A stretch of DNA of 64,000 nucleotides, from contig OZ251532.1 in the NCBI GenBank assembly GCA_965243175.1, positions 1,736,001 to 1,800,000 on the forward strand, read 5' to 3'. The stretch's first letter is position 1. Every line of letters starts with the position of its first letter. The DNA comes from VXYL01 sp965243175 (GTDB lineage: Bacteria > Pseudomonadota > Gammaproteobacteria > Pseudomonadales > Azotimanducaceae). Shown in pieces: positions 60,855-64,000 of this stretch. A model generated the notes under the pieces. It was given only the letters and a program-made list of their open reading frames with translations. It was not told the origin of the DNA and searched no databases. The translations under genes were made by a program, and so were the position numbers.

Positions 60855-62603
60855 ATGAACCAGGAACCCTCAGAGAAGCAAGAAGCCACGGTGTCCGCCA
60901 GCGTCCTGTTCGTCCTCTTCGAGGACGATTTCGTGGACAAAGTGGTGAAACGCGCCTGCGGCTTTCGCACCAAGGCGTCTCCAGACACTCGAGAGGCGTT
61001 CAAGACGACGTTGCGCAACGGCGTGAAAGTGAAGGGTTTTCGCGACCCCAGCAAGGCGCCGACGGCGAAGCTCGCACCCGAGATCGCCTACGAAATCGGC
61101 CACAACGCCAAGCTCGCGAGCAGTGTGCTGCAAGTTTGGAGCGAGGCGCAGAAGCCGATGCGCGCGCTCGTCGCCGAACACCTGGGCGCCGACGACATTC
61201 CCATCCAGAACCGCGTGCGCCGCTTGCGCGAGGCGTGGAGCATGGAGGAGTGGCGGCGCCGCCGCGACGCGCTCTGCGAGCCGCACAGCGAGTTCGCCAA
61301 GGACGACGTGGGCCTGATGCTGTGCGTCGCCTCCGGCATCATCCCCGCGCCGGACGAAGACGAAGGCGAGTTCCAGTTCGAGTCGCTGCGCTACCAGCGC
61401 TGGCTGGACGAGCTCTACAAGCTCCCCATCGAGGCCCCGGAGTGGTTCGAGGCGAAGAAGTTCAGCAACGCCGTGTCGAAACTCGGCGACCTCAAGGTCG
61501 ATAGGCACATCCACGACGGTCTGACGCACCTGCGGGAGGAAATCGAAGGTCTGGGGGCGAAGTACAAGGAGGAAATGCGCTATCTGGGCATCGACACGAG
61601 CTCCTGGTTCGAGGCCGCGTCGAATCGAATCCCCGCTCTGAGGGACGCCCAACTGGTGGTCCTCGGCCTGAGGGATCAGCTGAAGGCGTATCGACCGGTC
61701 CACCCCCTGGCGCCGTCGCGCGACGAGGAACAGCGCCGCGCGGTAGAGCGCGAGGAATACGAGCGCCTGATCTTGAAGTGCGCCGAGGAATGGAAGGCGC
61801 TCATGGCGCGCCACGCCGAGTCTCCGGCCGAGGAAGTGGCGGAGGAACGGGCGACGTACCAGGCGGACGGCGCCGACGAAGAGAGCGACGACGCGAAGGA
61901 ACTCGCCGCGGTCGGCGAAGAGCTGGCGGCGTTGAAGACCAGGCACGAGACCCTCGAAGCGGACTACGACGCCCTCGGCAAGGAGCACGAACAGGCGAAG
62001 GAAGCGAAGGCCGGGATGCAGCTGGAGAAGACCCAGCTCAACGACCAGGTGGCCGAGTTGAAGGGCCTGCTCATGCAGAGCCAGCAAACCGAAGAGCACT
62101 GGCGGCAAGCGTACGTGGACGCCGCCGGCCGTGCCGCCGTCGAAGAGGACGCGCCGGTCGTCTTCAGCAACGCGGACGAAGCGATCGTCCATGCGGAACG
62201 GGTCTTCGCCGACGAGCTGGCGTTCGCTCTGAACGGCAAGTCCGCGAAGACGCAGCCGTTCCAAAAGCCGGAGGAACTCTTCAAGGCCTTGGCGTGGCTG
62301 GCGACGGAATACCACCGGCTGCGGCCCAACCCAGGCCCCAGCCCGGACTTCGACCGCATGATCCGGGAAGCGTGCCCCGGCTGGACCTACAAGCCCAACC
62401 AGACCGAGACGACGATGGGCATGTACACCGAGTGGTACCAGACGACGTGGCGCGGCAAGCGCTTCGAGCTCACCCACCACGTCGGCAAAGGCAATGGCCG
62501 CGACCCGAAGAACACCATCCGCATCGCCTTCAATTGGGACGACGAGCACAACCGCGTGGTCGTCGGCTACATCGGCCTCCACCAGCGCAACCGCCAGTCG
62601 TAG
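60855..62603 (+). CDS. Large coiled-coil protein of unknown function
   Basis: A 582-residue acidic protein without signal peptide or membrane span. Residues about 335-415 form a coiled coil (AAVGEELAALKTRHETLEAD; LEKTQLNDQVAELKGLLMQS). The C-terminal 130 residues form a distinct globular domain ending AFNWDDEHNRVVVGYIGLHQ, with WTYKPNQTETTMGMY before it; such endings are seen in several uncharacterised, sometimes defence-linked, proteins. Function unknown. It precedes a glycosidase gene by 35 bp. Confidence 0.75.
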   Translation: MNQEPSEKQEATVSASVLFVLFEDDFVDKVVKRACGFRTKASPDTREAFKTTLRNGVKVKGFRDPSKAPTAKLAPEIAYEIGHNAKLASSVLQVWSEAQKPMRALVAEHLGADDIPIQNRVRRLREAWSMEEWRRRRDALCEPHSEFAKDDVGLMLCVASGIIPAPDEDEGEFQFESLRYQRWLDELYKLPIEAPEWFEAKKFSNAVSKLGDLKVDRHIHDGLTHLREEIEGLGAKYKEEMRYLGIDTSSWFEAASNRIPALRDAQLVVLGLRDQLKAYRPVHPLAPSRDEEQRRAVEREEYERLILKCAEEWKALMARHAESPAEEVAEERATYQADGADEESDDAKELAAVGEELAALKTRHETLEADYDALGKEHEQAKEAKAGMQLEKTQLNDQVAELKGLLMQSQQTEEHWRQAYVDAAGRAAVEEDAPVVFSNADEAIVHAERVFADELAFALNGKSAKTQPFQKPEELFKALAWLATEYHRLRPNPGPSPDFDRMIREACPGWTYKPNQTETTMGMYTEWYQTTWRGKRFELTHHVGKGNGRDPKNTIRIAFNWDDEHNRVVVGYIGLHQRNRQS

Positions 62604-62638
62604 GTGGGCTGGTTCCAAGGCGCGGGCCGGCGCAGCGC

Positions 62639-64000
62639 ATGATGAGCGCTCTCCGATGGCTCTGCGTTGCGCTGGCTGGTGCGGCGGTGGCGGCGGAGAT
62701 CGAACGCATCGAGCCGCCGAACTGGTGGGTCGGGTTCGAGGAGACCTCGCTCGAGTTGCTTGTGTACGGCGAAGGCGTGGGCGAACTCGAACCGGCCATC
62801 GATGCGCCGGGTGTTGCCCTGAGAAAAGTCGAGCGAACGAGCAATCCGAACTATCTGTTTCTGCACTTGGCGGTCGGCCCGCAAGCGCAGTCGGGCGACT
62901 TGCACATTCGTTTCCGAGGCGACGACACGTCCCACGACATCGACTATCCGCTGAAGGCGCGGGGCGAAACGCCACGGATGCCCGGCTTCTCCTCCGCGGA
63001 CGCCATCTATCTGGTCACACCGGATCGCTTCGCCAACGGCAACCCGAACAACGACCACGTCGAAGCGCTCGGCGATACGTTGGACCGCAGCCTGCCCCTC
63101 GCTCGGCACGGCGGCGACATCCAGGGCATCGCCGAGCGGCTGGACTACATCGCGGACCTCGGCTTCACCGCCGTCTGGCTGAACCCGATGCTGGAAAACG
63201 CGATGCCGAAACACTCCTACCACGGCTATTCGACCACCGATTTCTACCGCGTCGATCCCCGCTTCGGATCCAACGACGAGTTGGCAGCGCTCGCGGAAGC
63301 GGCCCGGCAGCGCGGCATTGGCATCATCATGGACGTCATCGTCAACCACAGCGGCCTGCACCATTGGTGGATGCAGAACCTGCCGAGCGAAGACTGGATC
63401 AACCAATGGCCGAGCCACGTCAACACCAACCACGCCAAGACGCTCAGCATCGACCCCTACGGCGCCGCGATAGATCGCCGCGAGTTCTACGACGGCTGGT
63501 TCGTGCCGACCATGCCGGACCTCAATCAGAACAATCCGCTGATGGCGCAGTACCTCGTTCAGAACGCGATCTGGTGGATAGAAACGCTTGGCCTCGCCGG
63601 TGTGCGCATGGACACCTACCCCTACGCCGGCAAGGAGTTCATGGCCGAATGGACGCGGCGCATCATGCAGGAGTTTCCCGACTTCAACATCGTCGGCGAG
63701 GAATGGACGAACAATCCGCTGATCGCCGCCTACTGGCAGGGCGGCGACGTGAAGCACGACGGCTACCGCTCCTGGCTGCCGAGCGTGATGGACTTCCCGC
63801 TGCAAATCGCCTTGGTTCCCGCATTGAAGGACGAAGAAGCGTGGAACACCGGCTTCATCAACATCTACGAATCCCTGGCCAACGACGTTCTGTACCCGAA
63901 CCCGCGCAACCTGCTGATCTTCGCCGACAACCACGACACGACCCGGGTGTACACGCAATTGCGCGACGAGGGACTGTTCGAGCTGGCGATGGCCTATCTC
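62639..64000 (+). CDS. GH13 alpha-amylase-family enzyme (cyclomaltodextrinase-like), N-terminal part
   Basis: At least 454 residues, cut by the window end. A signal peptide (MMSALRWLCVALAGAAVAAE) is followed by an N-terminal beta domain (residues about 21-115) like that of cyclomaltodextrinases, then the catalytic barrel. Conserved regions: I DVIVNHSG (about 232), II GVRMDTYPY with the nucleophile Asp, III VGEEW with the acid Glu, and IV FADNHDTTR. It should hydrolyse alpha-1,4-linked (malto)oligosaccharides in the periplasm. Start choice is between two adjacent ATGs, 62639 and 62642. Confidence 0.92.
   Translation, partial: MMSALRWLCVALAGAAVAAEIERIEPPNWWVGFEETSLELLVYGEGVGELEPAIDAPGVALRKVERTSNPNYLFLHLAVGPQAQSGDLHIRFRGDDTSHDIDYPLKARGETPRMPGFSSADAIYLVTPDRFANGNPNNDHVEALGDTLDRSLPLARHGGDIQGIAERLDYIADLGFTAVWLNPMLENAMPKHSYHGYSTTDFYRVDPRFGSNDELAALAEAARQRGIGIIMDVIVNHSGLHHWWMQNLPSEDWINQWPSHVNTNHAKTLSIDPYGAAIDRREFYDGWFVPTMPDLNQNNPLMAQYLVQNAIWWIETLGLAGVRMDTYPYAGKEFMAEWTRRIMQEFPDFNIVGEEWTNNPLIAAYWQGGDVKHDGYRSWLPSVMDFPLQIALVPALKDEEAWNTGFINIYESLANDVLYPNPRNLLIFADNHDTTRVYTQLRDEGLFELAMAYL

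Overview
This 64 kb window looks like a chromosomal piece of a GC-rich gammaproteobacterium, probably an uncultured one. Three things point there: a compact ubiE-ubiJ-ubiB ubiquinone operon, a one-piece tmRNA with the tag ANDENYALAA and an encoded CCA end, and the mix of envelope and catabolic genes. Genes are dense, often coupled by ATGA, GTGA or TAATG overlaps, and GTG and TTG starts are common. No ordinary tRNA, rRNA, CRISPR array or intact insertion sequence was seen.

Layout. 0-1.4 kb: the end of a Septu-like ATPase/HNH defence pair, cut by the window edge. 1.5-8.7 kb: housekeeping and secreted enzymes on the minus strand (desaturase, HIT protein, DUF3604 protein, PepF-type peptidase, a periplasmic repeat protein). 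8.9-9.25 kb: ssrA. 9.4-10.9 kb: hydrolase, small membrane protein and Xre regulator. 11.0-20.8 kb: a tight six-gene operon (DUF4007, giant P-loop ATPase, DndC/PAPS-reductase-like protein, superfamily 2 helicase, GHKL/MORC-like ATPase, PLD-type protein) that looks like an incompletely described anti-phage system. 20.8-24.8 kb: small accessory modules: a proline-rich peptide with a membrane protein, a HicB-like protein, a DUF3299 protein, and a membrane-anchored PLD-like protein with a 3-TM partner.

25.6-35.8 kb: a ribosomal-peptide (RiPP) cluster. Two cysteine-free precursors with nitrile-hydratase-like (NHLP) leaders, and a decayed third one, sit with a complete NHLM export set (HlyD-like adaptor, C39 peptidase/ABC exporter, second ABC ATPase). 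No known RiPP-modifying enzyme was recognised. Between precursors and exporter lie a protein with a terpene-cyclase-type DXDDTA motif and QW-like repeats, and an unrecognised protein. If these are the tailoring enzymes, the chemistry is unusual.

36-45 kb: an Rpn-family nuclease, an AAA ATPase coupled to a LolD/MacB-like ABC transporter whose permease carries a roughly 150-residue His/Asp/Glu-rich insert, a serine hydrolase, a PIN-domain toxin-antitoxin-like pair between imperfect direct repeats, and an ATPase-TOPRIM pair. 45-48 kb: ubiE-ubiJ-ubiB. 48-64 kb: mostly metabolic genes: a PqaA-family protein, a minus-strand operon of oxidoreductases ending in sodC, creD-like, a second SDR, a coiled-coil protein of unknown role, and the start of a GH13 glucosidase that runs off the end.

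All assignments rest on motif reading and family memory; no database search was run.
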